A stretch of DNA of 6,818 bases from Zoogloeaceae bacterium (lineage in GTDB: Bacteria > Pseudomonadota > Gammaproteobacteria > Burkholderiales > Rhodocyclaceae): the NCBI GenBank assembly GCA_031290955.1, contig JAISLJ010000081.1:1-6818 (forward strand), given 5' to 3'. The notes under the pieces are model-generated. The model was not told the origin of the DNA, did not search any database, and was given only the letters and a program-made list of their open reading frames with translations. A program made the position numbers and the translations under genes. Positions 1 through 6,709 of this stretch are shown here, piece by piece (the first letter of the stretch is position 1; the number at the start of each line of letters is the position of its first letter).

Positions 1-93
1 GCAGAAAGGAGAACATTCCAGAAGGCGATAGACCAAGAACTTCATCAACACTGACCGCATAAAATACTTGACTGCGAACACGGTTGCTCTCTC

Positions 94-133
94 GCCCCTG
101 CCGGGGCACTCTCCCCCGCTAGGCGGGGGAGAG
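94..133. repeat. Tandem GC-rich hairpins
   Basis: Two inverted repeats lie back to back. In the first, GCCCC at 94-98 pairs with GGGGC at 103-107 around a 4-base loop. In the second, an 11-base arm at 109-119 (CTCTCCCCCGC) pairs perfectly with 123-133 around a 3-base TAG loop. Neither strand has a T-tract after the hairpin, so this is not a standard intrinsic terminator. It looks like a REP-type extragenic palindrome, and a role in transcript end protection or termination is only possible. Confidence 0.7.
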
Positions 134-184
134 AAAGCAACGGGCGGCGCGGACGGAAAGGACATCGCGCAAATCACCGCCGAT

Positions 185-218
185 GGATTGCCACGGGCCT
201 TCGGCCCTCGCAATGACG
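185..218. repeat. Palindromic dispersed repeat (GGATTGCCACGGGCC type)
   Basis: The stretch runs GGATTGCCACGGGCC, TTC, GGCCCTCGCAATGACG. It is an imperfect palindrome centred on GGGCC-TTC-GGCCC (194-206), with outer arms ATTGC and GCAAT. From memory, sequences of the form CGTCATTGCGAGG...GGCAATCC are extragenic repeats present in many copies in unrelated environmental bacterial genomes. That it belongs to this class is a recalled resemblance; the palindrome is seen directly. Confidence 0.65.
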
Positions 219-353
219 ACAAAGTGGGGGGAGCAGGATGCTTGTCTGTTGCTTCATGGTCTTCCCCTTCTTGATTCCCGAATGGCTGTTTTTTCGGTTT
301 GACGCGAAAACCGGCGATAATCCGCAGGTTTTTTATCCGGACTGCCTTGTTGT

Positions 354-941
354 ATGACCGTAATCGCTGCCTTTGATTTCGACGGAACCATCACCACCCG
401 GGATTCGTTCGTTCCCTTCCTGTTCCGCGCTTTTGGGCGGGCGCGGACTTGTCGGGCGCTGTTGCGGCTCCTGCCGATGGCCTTGGGCGTTCTCGCGGGC
501 AGCGCCAACCGGGATGCCTTCAAGGCGCGGCTTGTCCGGGTGCTTTTTGCCGGGGCCTCGCGGCAGCGGCTCGAAGAACTGGGGATACGGCATGCGGAGG
601 AAATCCTTGGCTGGGTGCGGCCCGCGGCGCGGGAGCGCATCGAGTGGCATCGGACACAGGGACATCGGCTCATCATGGTGAGCGCCTCGCTGGAACTCTA
701 CCTGAAACCCGTGGCAAAACGCCTGGGTTTTCATGACCTCCTGTGCACAACGCTCGTCGCCCAAGGGGATGTCCTCACCGGCGCAATCGACGGGAAGAAC
801 TGCCGGGGCGCGGAAAAGACGGCACGGCTCGCCGCGCTTCTGGGAGACCTCGCGCCCCTTGAACTCTACGCCTACGGCGATTCCAGCGGCGACCGCGAAC
901 TCTTGACCATCGCCCAACATCCCCATTACCGGGTATTTTGA
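354..941 (+). CDS. HAD-IB family hydrolase (phosphoserine phosphatase-like)
   Basis: Predicted cytosolic phosphomonoesterase of 195 residues, the usual size for this subfamily. All four HAD motifs are present. Motif I is DFDGT at residues 8-12, with D8 as nucleophile and D10 as acid/base. Motif II is Ser110 in VSAS. Motif III is Lys155 in GAEKTARL. Motif IV is GDSSGD at 175-180, with D176 and D180 for Mg2+. An alpha-helical cap lies between motifs I and II (about residues 19-100). The closest families are HAD-IB proteins such as CicA and PgpC (phosphatidylglycerophosphate phosphatase), but sequence alone does not set the substrate. ATG 354 is chosen because it places motif I at the normal distance and a stop codon lies in frame at 318-320. 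The Shine-Dalgarno match is weak. It is the first gene of the operon, and its TGA overlaps the rsmB start. Confidence 0.92.
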   Translation: MTVIAAFDFDGTITTRDSFVPFLFRAFGRARTCRALLRLLPMALGVLAGSANRDAFKARLVRVLFAGASRQRLEELGIRHAEEILGWVRPAARERIEWHRTQGHRLIMVSASLELYLKPVAKRLGFHDLLCTTLVAQGDVLTGAIDGKNCRGAEKTARLAALLGDLAPLELYAYGDSSGDRELLTIAQHPHYRVF

Positions 942-2386
942 TGATGATCCCGGAAACACCGCCTCGTTCCGCAGACGGCAGCCGTGGTGATGCTGTCCGC
1001 AGTGATGTACGCAGTACCCGAATGCGCCGGATCGTGCGCAAGGGCGCTCTCCACAATCCTGAAGAATCCCCCCGCGATGATGAAATCGCCGCAGGGAGCG
1101 CAATTGCTGTCCGCAATGATGCCGTCCGCAGGACGACGACGGCGACGTTGGGGGAAGCCTTGTATCACGCCGCGCTGGTCGTGGGGCGGGTGATCGAGGG
1201 GCAAAGTCTGGCGGCGGGCTTGCTGGCGGGCATTCCCGCCGAAGTCCGGCCACAGGCGCAGGATCTCGTCTATGGCGTCCTGCGCCGTCATGGCGAGGGC
1301 GAGGCGCTCCTGGCGCCGCTGTTGCGGAATCCGCCCAGTCCCGCAGTGCGCGGGCTGCTCTTCGCGGCGCTCCATCGTCTGCACACCTGGCCGGAGGCGC
1401 CGCACACCGTAGTGCATCAGGCCGTGGAAGCGGCGGCCCGCCTGGAAGGAGGCTGCAAGGGCTTGGTCAATGGCGTCCTGCGCAACTACATGCGCCGGAA
1501 GGCGGAACTGGAAGCCGCCTGTCACGAGCGCCCGGAATCCTGGGCGGCGCGGCTCTGGCATCCGGAATGGTGGCTGCGAAGATTGCAGGCGGATCATCCC
1601 AAGGATTGGCGGGCGATTGTGGCGGCGGGCAACCAGCCGCCGCCCATGGCCCTGCGCGTCAATCTTCGGCACGGTTCGGCGGCGGAGTATCTCGCCCGGC
1701 TCGAAGTCCGGGGCATGGCGGGCGCTTTGCGCGGCGAGGCGGGCATTTTGCTGGCCAAGCCCGTTCCGGTCGATGTCCTGCCCGGCTTCTTCGCGGGTGA
1801 CGTTTCCGTGCAGGATCTGGGCGCGCAGCGAGCGGCGGAACTTCTCGCGCCCAAAACGGGCAGCGCGGTGCTGGATGCTTGCGCCGCGCCCGGCGGCAAG
1901 GCGGCGCATCTCCTGGAACGTTATGACGATCTCGCGCTCACGGCGCTGGACAACGATCCCGCGCGCCTTGCCCGGCTCGAAGAAACCTTTGCCCGCCTGC
2001 GGCTTGCCGCCCGGGTTTGTCAGGCGGATGCGCGGCAGCCCTGGACGGGCGAACCCGCCCTCTTCGACGCCATCCTGGCCGATGTGCCGTGCACGGCGAG
2101 CGGCGTGGCGCGGCGGCATCCCGACAGCAAATGGTTGCGCATGCCGCAGGATGTGCGTAAATTCGCCGCCATGCAGCAACAGATCCTGGCGCGTTTGTGG
2201 CCGACGCTCAAACCCGGGGGGAAGTTGCTCTACGCGACCTGCTCGGTTTTTTCAGAGGAAGATTCCGCGCAGGTGGAACGGTTTTTGCGCCGGTTTCCCG
2301 AGGCCCGTCTGGTGACGGAAGAAGAATGGCTTCCCGATGCGGAACATGATGGTTTTTACTATGCGCTCCTGCAAAAACAGGCTTGA
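941..2386 (+). CDS. rsmB: 16S rRNA (cytosine-967-C5)-methyltransferase RsmB
   Basis: It methylates C967 of 16S rRNA using S-adenosylmethionine during 30S assembly. A NusB-like RNA-binding domain spans about residues 70-200, with a typical LVNGVLRNY segment near 175-183. A Rossmann methyltransferase domain follows. It has SAM motif I (LDACAAPGGK, about 311-320), the acidic ribose-binding LDND (about 336-339), the ADVPC motif with Cys384, and ATCS with Cys434. The two cysteines are the catalytic pair of m5C RNA methyltransferases. RRHPDSKWLR and the C-terminal DGFYYA are also family-typical. ATG 941 overlaps the upstream TGA as TGATG, suggesting translational coupling; TTG 938 and ATG 944 are alternatives. 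The protein is 481 residues, whereas the family is usually about 420-430. The extra ~60 N-terminal residues are Arg/Asp-rich, unlike the family, and largely made of the repeats at 968-1130. ATG 1022 and TTG 1148 are internal alternative starts. Confidence 0.95.
   Translation: MMIPETPPRSADGSRGDAVRSDVRSTRMRRIVRKGALHNPEESPRDDEIAAGSAIAVRNDAVRRTTTATLGEALYHAALVVGRVIEGQSLAAGLLAGIPAEVRPQAQDLVYGVLRRHGEGEALLAPLLRNPPSPAVRGLLFAALHRLHTWPEAPHTVVHQAVEAAARLEGGCKGLVNGVLRNYMRRKAELEAACHERPESWAARLWHPEWWLRRLQADHPKDWRAIVAAGNQPPPMALRVNLRHGSAAEYLARLEVRGMAGALRGEAGILLAKPVPVDVLPGFFAGDVSVQDLGAQRAAELLAPKTGSAVLDACAAPGGKAAHLLERYDDLALTALDNDPARLARLEETFARLRLAARVCQADARQPWTGEPALFDAILADVPCTASGVARRHPDSKWLRMPQDVRKFAAMQQQILARLWPTLKPGGKLLYATCSVFSEEDSAQVERFLRRFPEARLVTEEEWLPDAEHDGFYYALLQKQA
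968..1130. repeat. rsmB: GCGGAC(A/G)GC repeat cluster inside the 5' end of rsmB
   Basis: Three related sub-motifs are visible. GCAGACGGCAGC is at 971-982. GCTGTCCGCAGTGATG (992-1007) recurs as GCTGTCCGCAATGATG (1106-1121), 15 of 16 identical. TGCCGTCCGCA at 1120-1130 is the inverted counterpart of the first. The outer copies (968-980 and 1118-1130) are therefore imperfect inverted repeats, about 10 of 13 matching, enclosing some 160 bp. The segment is open in the rsmB frame and codes for most of the non-family N-terminal extension. A small inserted element or an expanded repeat would explain it; which one is not decided. Confidence 0.55.
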
Positions 2387-3080
2387 ACTGGGGGCGCGCT
2401 CCCTTGTCCGGAGCGTGTGCCTCCTCCTGTGCCTTGTCGCCTGGCTGCCCGGCGCGCAGGCGGCGGGGATCGAGATTCGCAACCCTGTTCTTGCCGCAAA
2501 CCCGGAAGGCTATGCGCTCACCAGCGATTTTGCCCTGGATTTCAACGCCCATCTGGAAGAAGCGGTGCAAGGCGGCGTGACGCTCTCCTTCGTGATGGAA
2601 TTCGAACTGCTGCGACCACGCTGGTACTGGATGAATGAACGCATCCTCACCAAGCGCCGTGTCTGGCGGCTGGCCTACCACGCGCTCACGCGCCGCTACC
2701 GTCTGTCCTCCAGTCCTGCGGACGGCAGCGATACTGCGGACAGCGCCGCCGGAACCTTGCACCAATCCTTCGTCTCGCTCTCCGAAGCCTTGCAGGTGCT
2801 CTCCCGCGTCTCGCGCTGGCAGGTGATCGACGTGCCCCTGAAGCCGGGCGAAACCTATCTTGCGGGCCTCCGGTTTTCGCTGGACATCCGCCGCTTGCCC
2901 CGCCCCTTCCAGCTTACCGCCCTGATGGGCAAGGACTGGAATCTCGATTCCGGCTGGAAGCACTGGCAATTCGTGGCCGAAGCGCCTGCCGCCGTGCCCA
3001 TCGTACCTGCCGCGCCCAAGACCGTTGTGCCTGCCGCGCCGCCCTTGCCGGTCGGATCCGAAACCGGGGAGGCGCAATGA
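2337..3080 (+). CDS. DUF4390 domain-containing exported protein
   Basis: Protein of unknown function, 247 residues from ATG 2337. A Sec-type signal peptide is clear: basic N-region, hydrophobic core SVCLLLCLVAWL (about 26-37) and a likely cleavage after AQA (40-42), so the mature protein should be periplasmic. The mature part follows the DUF4390 pattern: IEIRNPVL, RPRWYWMNERI, LAYHALTRRYRLS, GTLHQSF, then LRFSLDIRRLPRPFQ and the terminal DWNLDSGWKHW. A Pro/Ala-rich tail (about 216-247) carries two VPAAP units, encoded by an 11-base direct repeat at 3006-3016 and 3030-3040. Twelve or so residues at about 126-138 (SPADGSDTADSA) are an extra loop encoded by the repeat at 2717-2744. The start is uncertain: a purine-rich GGAAGAAGAA precedes 2337, but ATG 2361 gives a neater signal peptide. 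It overlaps rsmB and is coupled by ATGA to the kinase gene, so a role in that kinase's envelope signalling is a reasonable inference. Confidence 0.85.
   Translation: MRNMMVFTMRSCKNRLELGARSLVRSVCLLLCLVAWLPGAQAAGIEIRNPVLAANPEGYALTSDFALDFNAHLEEAVQGGVTLSFVMEFELLRPRWYWMNERILTKRRVWRLAYHALTRRYRLSSSPADGSDTADSAAGTLHQSFVSLSEALQVLSRVSRWQVIDVPLKPGETYLAGLRFSLDIRRLPRPFQLTALMGKDWNLDSGWKHWQFVAEAPAAVPIVPAAPKTVVPAAPPLPVGSETGEAQ
2717..2744. repeat. In-frame GCGGAC(A/G)GC repeat inside the DUF4390 gene
   Basis: TGCGGACGGCA (2717-2727) and TGCGGACAGC (2735-2744) flank a 7-base spacer. The reverse complement of 1106-1130 in rsmB shows the same two blocks, 11/11 and 10/10 identical, with a 4-base spacer. The 3-base spacer difference keeps the reading frame. 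It encodes part of SPADGSDTADSA, which interrupts the usual YRLS...GTLHQSF stretch of the family. Confidence 0.6.
3066..3072 (+). promoter_or_regulatory. Ribosome binding site of the kinase gene
   Basis: GGGGAGG lies four bases before ATG 3077, inside the last codons of the DUF4390 gene. Together with the ATGA start/stop overlap (3077-3080) it fixes the kinase start and supports translational coupling. Confidence 0.75.
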
Positions 3081-5272
3081 ATCTTTCCCTGGTCTTCCAT
3101 CCGCGTTTGAAACGTCTGCTGCTGGTGTTCGGCATTTCCGGGGCCATCCTGGGGGCGGCCCTGGGCGTGATTCTCTGGTTCCTGCTCCTGGCTTCCACTT
3201 CGGCGGAAAGTTTTCTCTTCACCCGCCAGTATCCGCTGCTTTTGGGCCTGAACCTGCTGCTTGCCGCCATCCTGGTCGGGCTGGTCGGCTGGCAGGTGTT
3301 CGCGCTTTGGCAGGAACGCCGCAAGGACGTGTTTGGCTCGCGTCTGAAATTGCGCCTCACGCTTGCCCTGGGCCTGATGGCGCTGTTGCCCGGCGCGTTG
3401 GTCTATGGCGTTTCGGTGCGCTTCATCACCCATTCCATCGAAAGCTGGTTTGACGTGCGCGTGGAAAAGGCGCTGGAAGCGGGCCTGAACCTGGGACGCT
3501 CGGCGCTTGATTCCCTGCATCAGGAACTGGCCCAGAAGGCGGAAGGCATGGCGCGCGAACTCGAATACGCTTCCGCGACGGCAACGCAGCGGCTTCTGCT
3601 TGCGCGTCTGCGCGAACAGGCTGGCGTGGATTCGGTGGCGCTCTTCGCGCCCAACGGGCAACTCATCGCCAGCGCCCAGGGCGACCTGAGCGGGCTGCTG
3701 CCGCGCTTTCCCTCCCCCGCCGAATTGAAGCAGGCGCGTCCCGGACATGTTTTTACCGCCATTGATGGCGAAGAGGAGGAAATGCGCCTGCGGGTGCTCG
3801 TCGCGCTGGTGCCGCGCACCTTCTACGAGCAGCCGCAAGTCCTGCAACTCGTGCATTCCGTGCCCCAAGCGCTCTCCCAGAACGCCGAATCCGTCGAGGT
3901 CGTGCGGCGCGATTACCAGGAACTGAAACTGGCGCGGCAGGGACTGACGCAAATCTACGCCTTCACGCTCACCCTGACGGTGCTTCTGGCGCTTTTCGTC
4001 GCCTTTTCGCTGGCCTTCCTCACGGCGCGCAGGCTTTCCGCGCCGCTTTCCATCCTTGCCGCAGGCACGGCGGCGGTGGCGCAGGGCGACTATTCGCCGC
4101 GCGAGACCATTCGCGGCCACGACGAACTGGGCATGCTCACCCGATCCTTCAACCACATGATGCGCCAACTGGACGAAGCCCGGCAGGAAACCGAGCGCCA
4201 CCGGCGGGATGTTGAATCGGCGCACGCCTATCTGGAATCCATCCTGGCGAACCTCTCGGCGGGCGTGCTCGTCTTCGACCGGCAGGGGACGCTGCGCACC
4301 ATCAATGCCGGAGCCGTCGCTATCGTGGGCGAGCGGATCGCCGAAGCGCTCGGGAAGGGAACGGAAGACTGGGAGGCGCTCCAGGAATTGGGCGCCTTCA
4401 TCGCCCCGCATTTTCACGCGGAGAAGAACGGTATCTGGCAAGGGGAACTGGCGCTTGAGGCGGCAGACGGCAATGCCGCGAAGACCCTGCTCCTGCGCGG
4501 CACCCGGCTGCCGGAGGAGAGCGGCGGCGGCTCGGTGGTGGTCTTCGACGACGTGACCCGGCTCATTGCTGCCCAGCGCAGCGCCGCCTGGGGCGAAGTG
4601 GCGCGGCGGCTCACGCACGAGATCAAGAATCCGCTCACGCCCATCCAGCTTTGCGCCGAGCGCCTGCAAGTCAAGCTCTGCGAGCATCTCCAGGGCCGCG
4701 AGCGGGAGATGCTGGAAAGATCGACGCAAACCATCATCAACCAGGTGCAGGCCATGAAGCGCATGGTGGATGATTTCCGTGATTACTCGCGCCATCCCGC
4801 GCCGGAACTCTCCCGGCTGGACCTGAACGCGCTGATCCGCGATGTGCTCTGCCTCTACGAGCATTCCAGTATCGTAAAACCCATCCCGGACCTGGACGAA
4901 ACCCTGCCGCCGGTGCTGGGCGATGCGAACCAGATTCGGCAGGTGATCCACAATCTCTTGCGCAATGGCGAGGACGCGCTCGAAAATATTTCCGAGCCAA
5001 GGCTTTTCATTTCCACGCGAAAAATGGAAGATACGGCCTCCCTGCGCATCGCGGACAATGGCCCCGGTTTTCCGGCGGCGATCCTGCCGCGTGTCCTGGA
5101 ACCCTACGTCACCACCAAGGCGAAGGGATCGGGATTGGGCCTGCCAATCGTCAAGAAGATCATTGACGAGCACCAGGGCAGCATTGATATTGGCAACCAG
5201 CCAGAGGGCGGCGCATGCATCCGGATTCGCCTGCCGCTGGCACACGAAGAAACTGAAGAAGGAGAAGACTGA
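3077..5272 (+). CDS. ntrY: NtrY-family membrane sensor histidine kinase
   Basis: Inner-membrane kinase of 731 residues that autophosphorylates and passes phosphate to the regulator encoded next door. In order: hydrophobic segments at about 12-40, 53-76 and 94-115; a segment with the NtrY-typical IESWFDVRVEKALEAGLNL (121-139) leading into a periplasmic sensor region to about 290; a membrane helix at about 292-316; a HAMP linker (about 317-370); a PAS domain (about 380-500). The HisKA domain follows, with phospho-acceptor His514 in LTHEIKNPLTP. The HATPase_c domain has the N box HNLLRNGEDAL (N626, N630), the G1 box DNGPGF (660-665), EPYVTTK (675-681) and the G2 box GSGLGL (684-689). All catalytic motifs are intact and the length is normal for NtrY. 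Whether its signal is nitrogen- or oxygen-related, as reported for some NtrYX systems, cannot be read here. Confidence 0.93.
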   Translation: MNLSLVFHPRLKRLLLVFGISGAILGAALGVILWFLLLASTSAESFLFTRQYPLLLGLNLLLAAILVGLVGWQVFALWQERRKDVFGSRLKLRLTLALGLMALLPGALVYGVSVRFITHSIESWFDVRVEKALEAGLNLGRSALDSLHQELAQKAEGMARELEYASATATQRLLLARLREQAGVDSVALFAPNGQLIASAQGDLSGLLPRFPSPAELKQARPGHVFTAIDGEEEEMRLRVLVALVPRTFYEQPQVLQLVHSVPQALSQNAESVEVVRRDYQELKLARQGLTQIYAFTLTLTVLLALFVAFSLAFLTARRLSAPLSILAAGTAAVAQGDYSPRETIRGHDELGMLTRSFNHMMRQLDEARQETERHRRDVESAHAYLESILANLSAGVLVFDRQGTLRTINAGAVAIVGERIAEALGKGTEDWEALQELGAFIAPHFHAEKNGIWQGELALEAADGNAAKTLLLRGTRLPEESGGGSVVVFDDVTRLIAAQRSAAWGEVARRLTHEIKNPLTPIQLCAERLQVKLCEHLQGREREMLERSTQTIINQVQAMKRMVDDFRDYSRHPAPELSRLDLNALIRDVLCLYEHSSIVKPIPDLDETLPPVLGDANQIRQVIHNLLRNGEDALENISEPRLFISTRKMEDTASLRIADNGPGFPAAILPRVLEPYVTTKAKGSGLGLPIVKKIIDEHQGSIDIGNQPEGGACIRIRLPLAHEETEEGED
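5259..5264 (+). promoter_or_regulatory. Ribosome binding site of the response regulator gene
   Basis: AAGGAG ends nine bases before ATG 5274. It selects this start rather than any upstream start in the same open frame, which would read through the out-of-frame kinase gene. It also places the receiver domain at the very N-terminus. Confidence 0.75.
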
Positions 5273-5273
5273 C

Positions 5274-6560
5274 ATGGCGGACATCTTGATCGTTGACGAT
5301 GAAGAAGGGATTCGTGATCTGTTTACAGAGATCCTTGCCGAAGAAGGACACACGATCCGCAAGGCGGAAAATGCCGCCGTGGCGCGTGCCGAGCGCAAGG
5401 CGCGCGTGCCGGATCTGGTTCTGCTCGATATCTGGATGCCGGATACGGACGGCGTCTCCCTCCTGAAGGAATGGGTCGCCAACGGGCAACTGACCATGCC
5501 GGTCGTGATGATGTCCGGGCACGGCACCATTGATACGGCGGTGGAGGCCACCCGCATCGGCGCGGTGGATTTCCTTGAAAAGCCCGTATCGCTGCAAAAG
5601 CTCCTCGCCACCGTGAAGAAGGCGCTGAAATACGATCACATCGGCCAGCGCCCGCCCGCGACGCTCGAATCCCTGGCGCACGCGCCCCTGTTCCGCGACC
5701 TGAAGCGGCGTCTGGAACAAACGGCGGTGAAAAGCAGCATCCTGCTCCTGAAGGGCGGCGTCGGCGTCATTGCCGAACTGTGCGCGCACACCCTGCAACG
5801 CCCGCACGCGCCCTGGCTTGATCTCGTTACCTGCACGGAACCCTTGACGCAGGAAAAGCTGCAAAAGACGGCGGGCGGCCTGATCTACGTAAGCGACCTC
5901 GCGCTCCTGAGCAAGATGCAGCAGATGAGCCTGGCCTTTGCGATGGAGCGGGTTGGCCGTTACAACATCCTGCTTGTCGCCGCTTCCTCGCTCTCGGCGC
6001 AGGCGCTCTCCACGCGCGGCTGGGATGCGCATACCCTGGCCAGGATCGGCGAAGTCTGGCTGGATTTGCCGCGCCTCGCCCAGCATGCCGACGAACTGCC
6101 GGAAGTCATCTCGCTTTTCCTCACCCTGATGATTGAGCGCGACGAAGTTCCCCTGCGCCGCTTTTCGAGCGCCGCCCTGAATCTCCTGCGGGTGCGCGAA
6201 TGGACGGTAAACGGCGAGACCGGCTGGAACGAACTGCAAGCCCTGATTCGCAACCTGGCGCTCAACGCGCTGGAGGAGGAAATCAGCGAAACCGATGTCC
6301 TGCGCCTGTTGCCGGGACAAAAAAACCGCCGCCTGCCCATGGCCCCGGAGGGCCTGCTGACGCTTTTCGGCCAACCCCTGCGCGAAGCGCGCGACACCTT
6401 CGAGAAATATTACTTCGAGCACCTGATCCAGATGGAAGGCGGCAACATGACCCGCGTCGCCGAACGCTCCGGCCTGGAACGCACGCATGTGTACCGCAAA
6501 CTGAAACAACTGGGCGTCGCCGTCGGTCGCCGCAGCGAGGAAACAGCGCGCCAGTCTTAG
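5274..6560 (+). CDS. NtrX/NtrC-like response regulator with degenerate AAA+ domain
   Basis: DNA-binding regulator of 428 residues, expected to be phosphorylated by the adjacent NtrY-type kinase. The receiver domain (1-120) is complete: acidic D8 D9 E10, phospho-acceptor D52 in LLDIWMPD, S81 in MMSGHG, K103 in FLEKPV. The middle (about 130-345) keeps the outline of a sigma-54 AAA+ domain but not its chemistry. Walker A reads KGGVGVIAE with the Lys replaced by A167. Walker B DE reads S207 D208. The ELFGHE...GAFTGA stretch is deleted. PPLRER reads PRLAQH, and GNVREL reads TGWNEL. The C-terminus (about 375-415) is a good Fis-type helix-turn-helix (GGNMTRVAERSGLERTHVYR). It most likely acts by DNA binding or dimerisation without ATP hydrolysis or sigma-54. 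The start follows the kinase stop by one base. The TAG stop lies in the inverted-repeat element that follows, so the last few residues may differ from the ancestral end. Confidence 0.9.
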   Translation: MADILIVDDEEGIRDLFTEILAEEGHTIRKAENAAVARAERKARVPDLVLLDIWMPDTDGVSLLKEWVANGQLTMPVVMMSGHGTIDTAVEATRIGAVDFLEKPVSLQKLLATVKKALKYDHIGQRPPATLESLAHAPLFRDLKRRLEQTAVKSSILLLKGGVGVIAELCAHTLQRPHAPWLDLVTCTEPLTQEKLQKTAGGLIYVSDLALLSKMQQMSLAFAMERVGRYNILLVAASSLSAQALSTRGWDAHTLARIGEVWLDLPRLAQHADELPEVISLFLTLMIERDEVPLRRFSSAALNLLRVREWTVNGETGWNELQALIRNLALNALEEEISETDVLRLLPGQKNRRLPMAPEGLLTLFGQPLREARDTFEKYYFEHLIQMEGGNMTRVAERSGLERTHVYRKLKQLGVAVGRRSEETARQS

Positions 6561-6703
6561 CAGGCCGCCCAAAAACTATACAGGAGCATATCGCACGGCA
6601 TAATGCCGAACGCAACACATTGTTTTGTAAAGAATTTATGAGATGCCATATGAAACAAACGTGACAAATGAATGGTTTTCGTGGTTTTTGGGCAGCCTGC
6701 TAA
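6557..6703. mobile_element. MITE-like element with 20-bp terminal inverted repeats
   Basis: Bases 6557-6576 and 6684-6703 are inverted repeats matching at 19 of 20 positions (C at 6566, where the other arm would give T). If TA at 6558-6559 and at 6701-6702 are a target duplication, the element proper is 6560-6700 (141 bp), beginning GCAGGC and ending GCCTGC. It is about 44% GC against roughly 60-65% in the adjacent gene. It has no plausible coding capacity and contains a small internal hairpin (CGGCA-TAA-TGCCG, 6596-6608). This fits a non-autonomous miniature element moved by a transposase encoded elsewhere; a TA target would suggest the IS630/Tc1 group, which is only inference. Confidence 0.65.
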
Positions 6704-6709
6704 AAAGGA

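Larger units (their letters stand above)
1..353. other. Non-coding leader upstream of the operon
   Basis: I see no convincing gene here. Two short plus-strand frames run in from the left edge and stop at 52-54 (TGA) and 61-63 (TAA). Either could be the last codons of an upstream gene, but neither tail is recognisable. The rest holds tandem hairpins (94-133), a palindromic dispersed repeat (185-218) and an AT-richer stretch (about 281-335) just before the first gene. A GATAAT hexamer at 316-321 could be a -10 box, but the matching -35 position (TTCGGT, 293-298) is poor. A good -35-like TTGACG at 299-304 lies too close to it. The operon promoter is probably in 220-353 but cannot be placed with confidence. 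Confidence 0.5.

Noticed and set aside
1..63. Possible C-terminal end of an upstream gene
   Set aside because: Two frames run in from the left edge with stops at 52-54 and 61-63, but both tails are under 21 residues and match nothing I recognise.
68..274. 68-codon plus-strand frame in the leader
   Set aside because: It begins at a TTG, runs through both extragenic palindromes and has a repeat-derived composition, so it is not a credible gene.
299..334. Terminator-like or promoter-like sequence (AAAACC...GGTTTTTT, TTGACG, GATAAT) before the first gene
   Set aside because: The stem is weak and interrupted, and the -35 and -10 candidates are only 11 bases apart. Neither a terminator nor a promoter is supported firmly enough to annotate.
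926..2179. Minus-strand open frame opposite rsmB
   Set aside because: The same shadow effect: the plus strand encodes an unambiguous RsmB, and the minus product has no family features.
2855..5611. A 918-codon open frame on the minus strand across the kinase gene
   Set aside because: It mirrors the codon bias of the high-GC kinase and regulator genes. Its translation is Gln/Arg/His-rich with no recognisable domain, while the plus strand has complete kinase motifs.
5160..6572. Minus-strand open frame opposite the response regulator
   Set aside because: It is low-complexity, Gln/Arg/Gly-rich and opposite a gene with clear receiver and HTH domains.
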